Origin: Methanobacterium sp. PtaU1.Bin242 | GTDB taxonomy: Archaea > Methanobacteriota > Methanobacteria > Methanobacteriales > Methanobacteriaceae | DNA length: 7,390 nucleotides | Direction of reading: 5' to 3' | Assembly: GCA_002067565.1 (NCBI GenBank) | Contig: MVQZ01000247.1 | Span: forward strand, 1-7,390 | In this document: piece by piece, positions 1 to 5,077 of the stretch | Layout of the letters: each line of letters begins with the position of its first letter | How positions within the stretch are numbered: position 1 is the first letter of the stretch | Position numbers and translations under genes: made by a program | The notes under the pieces: model-generated | The model's database searches: none | Seen by the model: the letters and a program-made list of their open reading frames with translations, nothing else | What the model was told of the DNA's origin: nothing

Positions 1-53
1 TTTTTCAAAAATAATAAACAATTCTTTTTATTTTAAGAAATAAAATCCTTTCC

Positions 54-87
54 TTTTTTTTATAGAAATTAAAAAAATTCTTTTTTT
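54..87 (+). terminator. possible T-tract terminator of an off-window gene
   Basis: There is a run of eight T at 54-61 after a pyrimidine-rich stretch, and a run of seven T at 81-87. Archaeal RNA polymerase terminates at T-rich tracts without needing a hairpin, so these could end a plus-strand transcript that enters from the left. The upstream gene is not visible and the whole spacer is AT-rich, so this is a weak call. Confidence 0.3.
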
Positions 88-239
88 ATAAATTTTTCAG
101 GATCCTTAGAAAAATTTTGAAAATATAAATTTTAAAAAAAATAAATAATGAACTTGCAAATTATCAAAAATATAAATTCTTCTTCTATTATAATTAATAA
201 TACAAAAAAAACCAAATTTAAGCCATAAATTTAAGTTGT

Positions 240-249
240 AAAATATAAG
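240..249 (+). promoter_or_regulatory. putative TATA box of the YjbQ gene
   Basis: AAAATATAAG lies about 40 bases before the ATG at 283. Start of transcription is expected roughly 25 bases downstream, near 265-272, which gives a short leader that just holds the ribosome binding site at 271-278. The spacing fits archaeal promoters, but TATA-like words are common in this AT-rich spacer. Confidence 0.4.
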
Positions 250-270
250 CCAGACAAATTAATTAATAGT

Positions 271-278
271 GAGGGGTG
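271..278 (+). promoter_or_regulatory. ribosome binding site of the YjbQ gene
   Basis: GAGGGGTG contains a GGTG core that pairs with the 3' end of archaeal 16S rRNA. It ends four bases before the ATG at 283, which supports that codon as the start. Confidence 0.65.
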
Positions 279-282
279 TATT

Positions 283-693
283 ATGCAGATTCTAACAGAA
301 ATTTTAGAGCTTAAAACATCAGATAGGACGGAATTAGTGGATATAACTCAAAATATAAACGCTGCTTTAGCAGAATGCGCTATAAGGAAAGGCATAGTTA
401 ATGTTTACAGCAGACATTCCACTTCTGCCGTCTTCATAAATGAAAATGAATCTGGATTATTGGCAGATTTTATAGATTTAATTGAGTCACTGATACCATC
501 CGACGGAAATTACCGACATAATAAAATTGATAATAATGCAGATTCCCATTTGAGATCATTTATAATTGGAAATAGTGAAACTATCCCTTTTGAGGGTAGC
601 TCTATGGCATTAGGTACTTGGCAAAGTGTTTTTTTCCTGGATCTGGATGGTCCCCGAAACAGACGAGTAACAGTGACTATTATGGGTGAATAA
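283..693 (+). CDS. YjbQ family protein (UPF0047; secondary thiamine-phosphate synthase-like)
   Basis: This 136-residue protein is full length for the YjbQ/UPF0047 family. Small proteins of this family form trimers, and the E. coli member has a weak thiamine-phosphate synthase activity that can replace ThiE when overproduced; the true cellular role is unsettled. Family motifs are visible in order: RHSTSA with His45, the INENE segment at 52-56, YRHN at 77-80, NNADSHL at 84-90, LGTWQ at 110-114 and the C-terminal DGPR strand at 122-125 leading into VTVTIMG. The conserved histidines at 45, 79 and 89 are all present, so the likely active site is intact. There is no signal peptide or membrane segment, so it should be cytosolic. 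It has its own TATA box and ribosome binding site. The Nudix gene follows on the same strand after 121 bases but appears to have its own promoter. No thiamine gene is nearby, so context does not support a thiamine role. Family assignment is sure; function is not. Confidence 0.93.
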   Translation: MQILTEILELKTSDRTELVDITQNINAALAECAIRKGIVNVYSRHSTSAVFINENESGLLADFIDLIESLIPSDGNYRHNKIDNNADSHLRSFIIGNSETIPFEGSSMALGTWQSVFFLDLDGPRNRRVTVTIMGE

Positions 694-698
694 AAATT

Positions 699-715
699 AT
701 ATAGGTCATATAGGT
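699..715 (+). repeat. short direct repeat ATATAGGT x2
   Basis: ATATAGGT occurs at 699-706 and again at 708-715, separated by one C. It lies just after the YjbQ stop codon and about 55 bases before the proposed Nudix TATA box. It is too short to name a function; an operator or a chance slippage product are both possible. Confidence 0.5.
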
Positions 716-769
716 AAATTATATTATTCAATGAACTAGGTTAAAATGAACTTTACTAAATTAATTAAT

Positions 770-778
770 TTTATAAAA
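770..778 (+). promoter_or_regulatory. putative TATA box of the Nudix gene
   Basis: TTTATAAAA sits 37-45 bases before the ATG at 815. Transcription would start near 797-803, leaving a leader just long enough for the ribosome binding site. The spacing is close to that of the YjbQ promoter, which argues that the two plus-strand genes are transcribed separately. Confidence 0.5.
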
Positions 779-801
779 ATGTTATAGTAATCTGGAAAAA
801 T

Positions 802-807
802 AAAGGT
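802..807 (+). promoter_or_regulatory. ribosome binding site of the Nudix gene
   Basis: AAAGGT ends seven bases before the ATG at 815 and supports that start. It is a weaker match to the 16S tail than those of the other genes here. Confidence 0.5.
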
Positions 808-814
808 AAAATAA

Positions 815-1315
815 ATGATTGAATATGTTTTTGGTCTGGCAGTGCGGGTCTTATTGACCGATGAAGATGGTAAAATATTAATACTTAAAAGATCTACCGA
901 ATCTAAAACCAATCCCGGGAAATGGGAGCTTCCAGGAGGAAAAGTCGATCAGGGAGAGTCCTTCGATAAAGCACTTATAAGAGAAGTTTATGAAGAAACT
1001 AACCTTAAAATTAAACTGGATAACGTAATAGGAGCTTCTCAGCAGAATTTACCTTTGATAAGGGCAGTTCACATTATTATGTCAGGTAAAATTCTGGATG
1101 GCGAATTAAATCTCAGCAGTGAACATGAAGGATATGCCTGGGAGTTTTTAGAGAACTTATCCGACTATGAATTAGCAGATTGGCTGGAAGACTTTCTAAA
1201 AAGCCAGAAAACAGAGGAATTTCTTCCTGAAGATGAAAATGACTCTGATAATTTCCTGAACCCCTGGATTAAAACCATTAACACATCCATGGACAAAATA
1301 CGGGGGAAACGTTAA
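815..1315 (+). CDS. MutT-like Nudix hydrolase
   Basis: This 166-residue soluble protein belongs to the Nudix superfamily, which cleaves nucleoside diphosphates linked to another group (X), usually with Mg2+. The Nudix box is clear: Gly42, five residues, Glu48, seven residues, then R56-E57-V-Y-E60-E61. The catalytic and metal-binding glutamates 57, 60 and 61 are intact. The consensus glycine after EEx is Asn63 (EETNL), a variation seen in other active family members. The preceding KWELPGG segment (37-42) resembles MutT, so sanitising an oxidised dNTP is a fair guess, but ADP-ribose or other nucleotide substrates cannot be excluded. The core fold probably ends near residue 128; the last ~38 residues are a tail rich in Glu/Asp (133-146) ending in basic KIRGKR. 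The last five codons and the stop lie in the first copy of a 25-bp tandem duplication. It faces pheT tail to tail. Confidence 0.92.
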   Translation: MIEYVFGLAVRVLLTDEDGKILILKRSTESKTNPGKWELPGGKVDQGESFDKALIREVYEETNLKIKLDNVIGASQQNLPLIRAVHIIMSGKILDGELNLSSEHEGYAWEFLENLSDYELADWLEDFLKSQKTEEFLPEDENDSDNFLNPWIKTINTSMDKIRGKR

Positions 1316-1348
1316 ATCACGTATACGGGGGAAACGTTAAATCACGTA
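1298..1348 (+). repeat. perfect 25-bp tandem duplication over the Nudix stop codon
   Basis: Bases 1298-1322 are repeated exactly at 1323-1347, and one more base matches at 1348. The unit begins ATACGGGGG and contains AAACGTTAA, so it carries the last codons and the TAA stop of the Nudix gene. Since the first copy has the stop, the second copy is untranslated and the protein is unaffected. The absence of any mismatch points to a recent event. The junction creates the 8-bp palindrome CGTATACG at 1320-1327. Confidence 0.95.
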
Positions 1349-1400
1349 AATCTCAAAGTTATCTTCAATCTTTTAATATTCATTTTATATGCCCATTAAA

Positions 1401-1427
1401 TCTTCTAATTCTCTTATTTCTATTTTT
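1401..1427 (+). terminator. putative T-rich terminator of the Nudix gene
   Basis: A long pyrimidine tract rich in T lies some 85-110 bases after the Nudix stop and ends in five T at 1423-1427. It is the best candidate for stopping plus-strand transcription before it runs into pheT from the opposite side. Confidence 0.4.
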
Positions 1428-1433
1428 AACTAC

Positions 1434-1440
1434 AAAAAAA
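1434..1440 (-). terminator. putative T-tract terminator of pheT
   Basis: Seven A on the plus strand read as seven T on the minus strand, starting eight bases after the pheT stop codon. This fits a hairpin-free archaeal terminator. Together with the plus-strand tract next to it, the gap forms a compact two-way terminator between convergent genes. Confidence 0.5.
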
Positions 1441-1447
1441 GTATTTT

Positions 1448-3118
1448 TTAATTAATCTGAAACTCCACCTCAAATGCCACCACTGGATATTCCAGGTTGA
1501 AGTTGGTGATGACTTGCGGGTGTAACTCTCCAAAGAATCCCTTAATGGATGGAGATTTATCCTCACCTAATTTCAGAGCTTTAACTCCAGCACACCTCCC
1601 CCTTATAAATGAAGGATGATCTGATGGTTCAATTTCCATTTCCAGGCCCATGTTACTGAACAAAGCTGCAGTAATAGATTTTATCTCAGTAAAATTTGCA
1701 GTGGAGTGTGTTATCATAGCTGCCAGTTTTTTAACACCGCGGGTATGAGTTTCAGTTGTTTTATCCAGATAAACGGTTTCACCCACTTCAAATATTTTCT
1801 GAGGTAGTTCTTCATGTTTATTTCCCTCTAAAAATTCTATTAATCCGTTTAAAAGGCTTTTGCGGATCATGGTGCGGTCCTGACTGATGGGCTGGGCCAC
1901 TTCCACTCTTTCATCTGCAGGGAGGTTCATGTTTTTATAATGCTGATCTTCGCTGGTGAGCATGAGACTCATAACCTCATAAAAGCCCATTCCCACCATT
2001 ATCTCTCTAAGATGGTTCTCAGACATTTTACCTTTATCTTCAGAGGCGACGGTAGCAACATCCGGTAGTTCTGCTTTAATCTTACGGAAGTCATAGCCAA
2101 TAGCTACATTTTCAATAATATCCACTTCATGGAGAATATCTATACGGTAAGCTGGTATTAAGACCTTTATTTCCTCATCATTTAGCTTTTCAGCATCTAG
2201 CCTCACTCGACAAAGCATTTTTACCATCTGTGATGCTGTAGAATCCAGGCCGATCATTTTCTGAGCATTTTTAACCTTTAAAATCTTCTCTTTAGGGGTG
2301 AAATCTGGAGCAGTAACAGTTCGATTATCATAGATGATGTCCATGGTTTTTATGCTGGCCCCTCCCTCGGCAAAGGAAGTGGTTATAATATTCAGGGTGT
2401 AATCCACCGCCTTCTTATCTGTTCCAGTGACATCCACCAGAACATTCTTTGTTTCTGCAGTGAGTTTGGTGAGCTCTCCATTGATTATGGGGGGCATGGA
2501 AAGCACATTATCCTTAGAATCCACTATAAGGGGATATTTAGAGAATCTTTGTAGAAGATGGGCATATTTACGTCCTTTCTTATGATTTTCAAGTATCTCT
2601 TTGAGGTTCATCTCCTCCGTGGCATCCAGAGCTATAAATGATATTTCCAGTGGATCAGCTGCTTTATAATAGAAAGGAGGGGTTAAAACATCCAGATTAT
2701 GGATTCCGATGGCTACTTTTTTTCGATCTCTTCCCAGTACCCAGTGCAGATCCTCCTGAAATTCCATGAGCTGTGTCAGTTTTTCATCGTCCAGTGCTAT
2801 GTTCTCCACCAGAGCACATGCGGTGTAGGGTCTTATGGATGCCAGTTCCGGATCCACGGTTATGCTGGTGTGGGAATGAGATAAATTATATTTAGGTATT
2901 CCTACTTCTATATCAAGAAATCCCTTCAATGTACGAGCTATACCTTCAACAGAGAAATGATCCGGTCTGTTAGGAAAAAATTCCACCTTTAAATTCTCTT
3001 CATCATAATCTTCTATATCACTGCCGATCATTGGCAGGAAGTCTATGAGATCTTCTTTTTTCATAGGATTGCTTAAAAGCTGGTTAAGATTTTTATAGGT
3101 GAAATTTATAACAGGCAT
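1448..3118 (-). CDS. pheT: phenylalanine--tRNA ligase beta subunit, archaeal type
   Basis: PheT pairs with the PheS alpha subunit in an (alpha-beta)2 enzyme that charges tRNA-Phe in the cytoplasm. The beta subunit carries the editing (B3/B4) domain, the B5 domain and a degenerate synthetase-like core. At 556 residues it is the short archaeal/eukaryotic form, which begins MPVINFTY and lacks the N-terminal tRNA-binding (EMAP-type) domain of the bacterial ~800-residue form. Visible landmarks are FFPNRPD at 47-53 followed by SVEGIAR (56-62), a B3/B4-like middle (about 90-255, with SFAEGGASI at 248-256), a B5 domain (about 270-350) with the acidic YRIDILHEVDIIENVAIGYD segment at 324-343, and a core with QPISQDRTMIRKSLLNGL at 409-426 and GFFGELHP at 527-534. 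The frame is intact. The ribosome binding site is weak (AGAGAG, six bases before the ATG). No pheS is adjacent, so subunits are encoded apart, as is common in archaea. Identity is firm. Confidence 0.97.
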   Translation of the reverse strand: MPVINFTYKNLNQLLSNPMKKEDLIDFLPMIGSDIEDYDEENLKVEFFPNRPDHFSVEGIARTLKGFLDIEVGIPKYNLSHSHTSITVDPELASIRPYTACALVENIALDDEKLTQLMEFQEDLHWVLGRDRKKVAIGIHNLDVLTPPFYYKAADPLEISFIALDATEEMNLKEILENHKKGRKYAHLLQRFSKYPLIVDSKDNVLSMPPIINGELTKLTAETKNVLVDVTGTDKKAVDYTLNIITTSFAEGGASIKTMDIIYDNRTVTAPDFTPKEKILKVKNAQKMIGLDSTASQMVKMLCRVRLDAEKLNDEEIKVLIPAYRIDILHEVDIIENVAIGYDFRKIKAELPDVATVASEDKGKMSENHLREIMVGMGFYEVMSLMLTSEDQHYKNMNLPADERVEVAQPISQDRTMIRKSLLNGLIEFLEGNKHEELPQKIFEVGETVYLDKTTETHTRGVKKLAAMITHSTANFTEIKSITAALFSNMGLEMEIEPSDHPSFIRGRCAGVKALKLGEDKSPSIKGFFGELHPQVITNFNLEYPVVAFEVEFQIN

Positions 3119-3172
3119 AATAATCTCTCTATTTTATGTTTTTAAGATTTAAATCAATCAATATCTAATGTA

Positions 3173-3183
3173 TTTTTTATAAA
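3173..3183 (-). promoter_or_regulatory. putative TATA box of pheT
   Basis: On the minus strand this reads TTTATAAAAAA, 55-65 bases before the pheT ATG. Transcription would start near 3150, giving a leader of about 30-35 bases that begins around the palindrome GATTTAAATC. The spacing is plausible, but the background is AT-rich. Confidence 0.4.
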
Positions 3184-3327
3184 CACCACAAAATTTGGGT
3201 ATTTCATAGTACTATATGAAAGCATTGCATTCAAATATAATGATTCTATTTTTTTATAACCGGTAATTTAATTTTTATAGACAATATTTTCTTTTACTAC
3301 CTAAATTGTGCAAATTAATTCTGGGTA

Positions 3328-3427
3328 TCATATTCTACAATCCTATATAATTTATAGATTTCATATTCTACAATCCCATATAATTTATAGATTTCATCCT
3401 CAAAATCCTAATATAATAAATAGAATT
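3328..3427. repeat. 33-bp tandem repeat, two near-identical copies plus a degenerate third
   Basis: Copy 1 (3328-3360) and copy 2 (3361-3393) are 33 bases each, head to tail, and differ at one base only (T at 3344, C at 3377). A third, diverged copy of about 34 bases follows at 3394-3427, and TCATC at 3428 begins what may be a fourth. All start with TCAT and hold an ATATAAT core. On the minus strand the two good copies carry AATTATATAGG or AATTATATGGG, which resemble TATA boxes pointing toward pheT, over 200 bases away. Confidence 0.9.
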
Positions 3428-3458
3428 TCATCTTTTTAACCCCTTAAATTATATAATT

Positions 3459-3824
3459 TTATGGGGCTGTCAATGAAAATAAGGCTATAAAGAACAGGGA
3501 TTCAATGGTGAAATGGAGTGCTCGGTGTTGTATCCACCGGAGTTGCATTCCTGATAATTCATGGAAAAAGTCAACCATAAAGTGGATAATGGCTGCTAAA
3601 ACACCTATTTCCAGGGATAGAAACAGTACAGAGAGGAGTATAAAGTGAAAAATGGCTTCCATACCCTCGTGAACCATCCACAATCTTATGTTAGTGTGCA
3701 CGGTCTCTTTTATTATACCGCCCAGTAGAATATAGAAATCAGCAAAGAGACTCCAGAATATTTTGCTGTGGATTTCATCGCTGATGGCCAGGATCACTGC
3801 AATATAGAACCATATCAATTCCAT
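3459..3824 (-). CDS. histidine-rich small integral membrane protein, function unknown
   Basis: I do not recognise the family. The protein has 121 residues from the ATG at 3824. A TTG at 3830 would add two residues, but GGTGAT lies five bases before the ATG and overlaps the TTG, so the ATG is preferred. Three to four hydrophobic segments are visible, roughly at 2-16, 24-38, 57-80 and 106-119, so it should sit in the cytoplasmic membrane. It holds eight histidines, several spaced like metal ligands at helix edges: H52-E53 and H60, H81-x3-D85-x2-H88-E89, and H100-x3-H104-x3-E108. This pattern recalls membrane metalloenzymes or haem/metal binding proteins and, loosely, the YdjM-type membrane hydrolases, but I cannot assign it. 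There are no cysteines. It is transcribed away from the lipoprotein gene and toward pheT, 340 bases off. The intact frame, good ribosome binding site and coherent membrane layout make it a real gene. Confidence 0.8.
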   Translation of the reverse strand: MELIWFYIAVILAISDEIHSKIFWSLFADFYILLGGIIKETVHTNIRLWMVHEGMEAIFHFILLSVLFLSLEIGVLAAIIHFMVDFFHELSGMQLRWIQHRALHFTIESLFFIALFSLTAP

Positions 3825-3829
3825 TATCA

Positions 3830-3835
3830 ATCACC
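3830..3835 (-). promoter_or_regulatory. ribosome binding site that sets the membrane-protein start
   Basis: The minus strand reads GGTGAT, a full match to the archaeal anti-Shine-Dalgarno core, five bases before the ATG at 3824. It overlaps the upstream in-frame TTG at 3830, which therefore cannot be the start served by this site. Confidence 0.7.
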
Positions 3836-3881
3836 AGTATTAACACATACATTACCATCTTAAGTGTTTCTTCCCATGTTC

Positions 3882-3892
3882 AATTATATTAT
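3882..3892 (-). promoter_or_regulatory. possible TATA box of the membrane-protein gene
   Basis: The minus strand reads about AATAATATAAT here, some 60 bases before the ATG at 3824. That gives a leader near 35 bases. The match is ordinary for this AT-rich region. Confidence 0.3.
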
Positions 3893-4136
3893 TTATCTTC
3901 TGATGTTCATTTTATGTCATCAATTTATTTTAATTATTAAATCTATATGATTAAACTAGCTATATTCATATTAGATAATTATTTATGTTAATATTAAAGT
4001 TACCATTAAATTGTATCAGTTTACACCTAATAGCTATTGATAACTGTTTTATAACTTTTTTTTATAAAAAATACAGATATTAAATCCTTCATTTCTTAAA
4101 AATCACTGTTATTTTTTCTTTTTTAATTGAAATATC

Positions 4137-4145
4137 CATATAAAG
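4137..4145 (+). promoter_or_regulatory. possible TATA box of the lipoprotein gene
   Basis: CATATAAAG lies about 75 bases before the ATG at 4217, giving a predicted leader near 50 bases. It stands out because GC-containing flanks surround it, but other AT-rich words nearer the gene (for example around 4160-4170) could serve instead. Confidence 0.35.
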
Positions 4146-4206
4146 CTTACATTAAAAGAGATTTTTATTTAGAAAATTTTAAATGTGAATAATGCTAATT
4201 ATCAAT

Positions 4207-4212
4207 GGTGAT
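4207..4212 (+). promoter_or_regulatory. ribosome binding site that sets the lipoprotein start
   Basis: GGTGAT ends four bases before the ATG at 4217. It lies inside the coding frame of the earlier ATG at 4205, so the 4217 start is the better one. Confidence 0.7.
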
Positions 4213-4216
4213 ATTT

Positions 4217-4732
4217 ATGAAGCGTATATTTTTGATAATAATAATGTTAGTTTTAGTTGTAGCGGCTTCTGGTTGCACTAGCGAGAACTCATCCTCCAAC
4301 AAGACCTATTCGGCAAATGGTGTTACCTTCGTTTATCCGGGAAGCTGGTCTGAGCAGAATTCAACCACTTTACAATCCCAGGTAGGATCCATTGGAAGTG
4401 TAATTGCAGTGGTGGGAGATGGTTCTAAAAGCATGTTTGGAATAGCCAAGATAAATGTTGGTTCTGATGAAAGAATTGCCTCTTTAAATGAATGGGCATC
4501 CAGTTATAATAATACAATGAAAAATCGGGGCGTTAGCTACGTTTCAGAAAAGACTTTAACAGTAGATGGTGTTGATGCTATTTCCATGACTCTGAAGGAT
4601 TCAGATTCGGGAAGTTATGTTACTGATATATTCTTTGTAAAAAATGGAACAGCATACTTGGCAGTATATGCATCCACTAACAATGACCAGCAAGCCATTG
4701 AACAAATACTGAAAAATCTCCATATCACCTAA
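4217..4732 (+). CDS. PsbP-like lipoprotein
   Basis: The product is 171 residues from the ATG at 4217; an earlier in-frame ATG at 4205 would add MVIF but has no ribosome binding site of its own. The N-terminus is a classic lipoprotein signal: MKR, a hydrophobic stretch to about residue 17, then AASGC with the lipid-bearing Cys20. A short Ser/Asn-rich linker (21-30) leads to a globular domain from about residue 31. The opening SANGVTFVYPGSW (32-44), the alternating strands and the terminal QAIEQILKNLHI helix and strand match the PsbP-related domain common in methanogen surface proteins. The role is unknown; in plants PsbP serves photosystem II, which has no bearing here. It should be anchored outside the cytoplasmic membrane. 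It has its own promoter region and is followed closely by a strong T-tract, so it is a single-gene unit. Lipoprotein assignment is firm; the PsbP-like label is from pattern. Confidence 0.85.
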   Translation: MKRIFLIIIMLVLVVAASGCTSENSSSNKTYSANGVTFVYPGSWSEQNSTTLQSQVGSIGSVIAVVGDGSKSMFGIAKINVGSDERIASLNEWASSYNNTMKNRGVSYVSEKTLTVDGVDAISMTLKDSDSGSYVTDIFFVKNGTAYLAVYASTNNDQQAIEQILKNLHIT

Positions 4733-4750
4733 ACCATTTATTCCAATTTC

Positions 4751-4764
4751 TTTTTTCTTTTTTT
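4751..4764 (+). terminator. T-tract terminator of the lipoprotein gene
   Basis: Six T, one C and seven T begin 19 bases after the lipoprotein stop codon. This is the clearest hairpin-free archaeal terminator in the window. Confidence 0.65.
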
Positions 4765-5011
4765 AATGTTCAGGACTCATTAAATCAGGTAATAGGTGAA
4801 TTCAGCAAAATTATAATTGTTTTATTTTTTAACATTTACTATTCTTACGATAATTAATATTGTTTATTATAAAAATTTGAAGGATAACTTTTTTTAATAG
4901 TCTTAAACAATTCCAGAATATGGAAGTTTTTTAAAAAATATTTGATCATCTAAGGATTTGCTCATAATTAATATGGAAAACTTTCAGAATATCAAAGAAT
5001 TAATAATTACA

Positions 5012-5021
5012 TACTATATGA
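5012..5021 (+). promoter_or_regulatory. putative TATA box of valS
   Basis: TACTATATGA lies 57-66 bases before the valS ATG. Transcription would start near 5040-5045, giving a leader of about 35 bases with the ribosome binding site inside it. The nearer AAATTTATAAT around 5049-5059 would place the start too close to the gene for the ribosome binding site to be transcribed. Confidence 0.4.
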
Positions 5022-5064
5022 GCAGATAAGTTAATCTATCTTATTCTTAAATTTATAATCTAAT

Positions 5065-5070
5065 AAGGAG
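5065..5070 (+). promoter_or_regulatory. ribosome binding site of valS
   Basis: AAGGAG ends seven bases before the ATG at 5078, a strong match at ideal distance that fixes the start. Confidence 0.75.
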
Positions 5071-5077
5071 AATCAAC

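Larger units (their letters stand above)
1..282. other. AT-rich intergenic spacer upstream of the YjbQ gene
   Basis: This stretch is almost entirely A and T, with several homopolymer runs. I see no supported gene in it. The only open frame worth checking (148-228, 26 codons, asparagine- and lysine-rich) has no ribosome binding site and looks like chance. The left part has T-tracts that could end a gene lying off the window. The right part holds three AAATWTAAG-like motifs and the promoter and ribosome binding site of the YjbQ gene. Confidence 0.7.
3119..3458. other. intergenic spacer between pheT and the membrane-protein gene
   Basis: This 340-base AT-rich spacer separates two minus-strand genes. 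It holds a probable pheT TATA box near 3173-3183, the 10-bp palindrome GATTTAAATC at 3146-3155 close to the predicted transcription start, and a 33-bp tandem repeat at 3328-3427. I see no coding potential, tRNA or obvious strong hairpin. No clear minus-strand T-tract follows the membrane-protein gene, so read-through into pheT is possible. Confidence 0.6.
3825..4216. other. long divergent AT-rich intergenic region
   Basis: Nearly 400 bases separate the divergent membrane-protein and lipoprotein genes. It should hold both promoters. Candidate TATA boxes are near 3882-3892 (minus) and 4137-4145 (plus). Other visible structure is an AATAGCTATT palindrome at 4029-4038 and a self-complementary TTTTTTATAAAAAA at 4058-4071. 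I find no coding frame with a ribosome binding site and no recognisable RNA gene. Confidence 0.6.
4733..5077. other. AT-rich spacer upstream of valS
   Basis: This stretch holds the lipoprotein terminator, then about 310 bases with no supported gene. An 18-codon frame at 4973-5029 lacks a ribosome binding site at useful distance. A small dyad TTCCA-5-TGGAA lies at 4911-4925. The end of the region carries the valS promoter and ribosome binding site. I see no tRNA-like or T-box-like fold. Confidence 0.6.

Noticed and set aside
148..228. 26-codon open frame in the first spacer
   Set aside because: It has no ribosome binding site, is low in complexity (Asn, Lys, Ile, Ser) and lies in AT-rich DNA where such frames occur by chance.
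510..731. Antisense frame over the YjbQ gene
   Set aside because: Its sequence is the mirror of a conserved family gene and shows no features of its own.
3210..3219. TACTATATGA shared with the valS promoter (5012-5021) as a common synthetase control site
   Set aside because: The 10-bp match is AT-rich, and it points the opposite way relative to pheT than to valS. Chance sharing of a TATA-like word is the simpler reading.
3328..3427. CRISPR array
   Set aside because: The 33-bp units are head to tail with no unique spacers between them, and no cas gene is present.
4911..4925. TTCCA-5-TGGAA dyad as a terminator hairpin or operator
   Set aside because: The stem is only five pairs, is far from any gene end, and archaeal termination does not need a hairpin.
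4973..5029. 18-codon open frame upstream of valS as a possible leader peptide
   Set aside because: There is no ribosome binding site at useful distance, and the frame overlaps the proposed valS TATA box, so it would not be in the valS transcript. No run of valine codons suggests attenuation.
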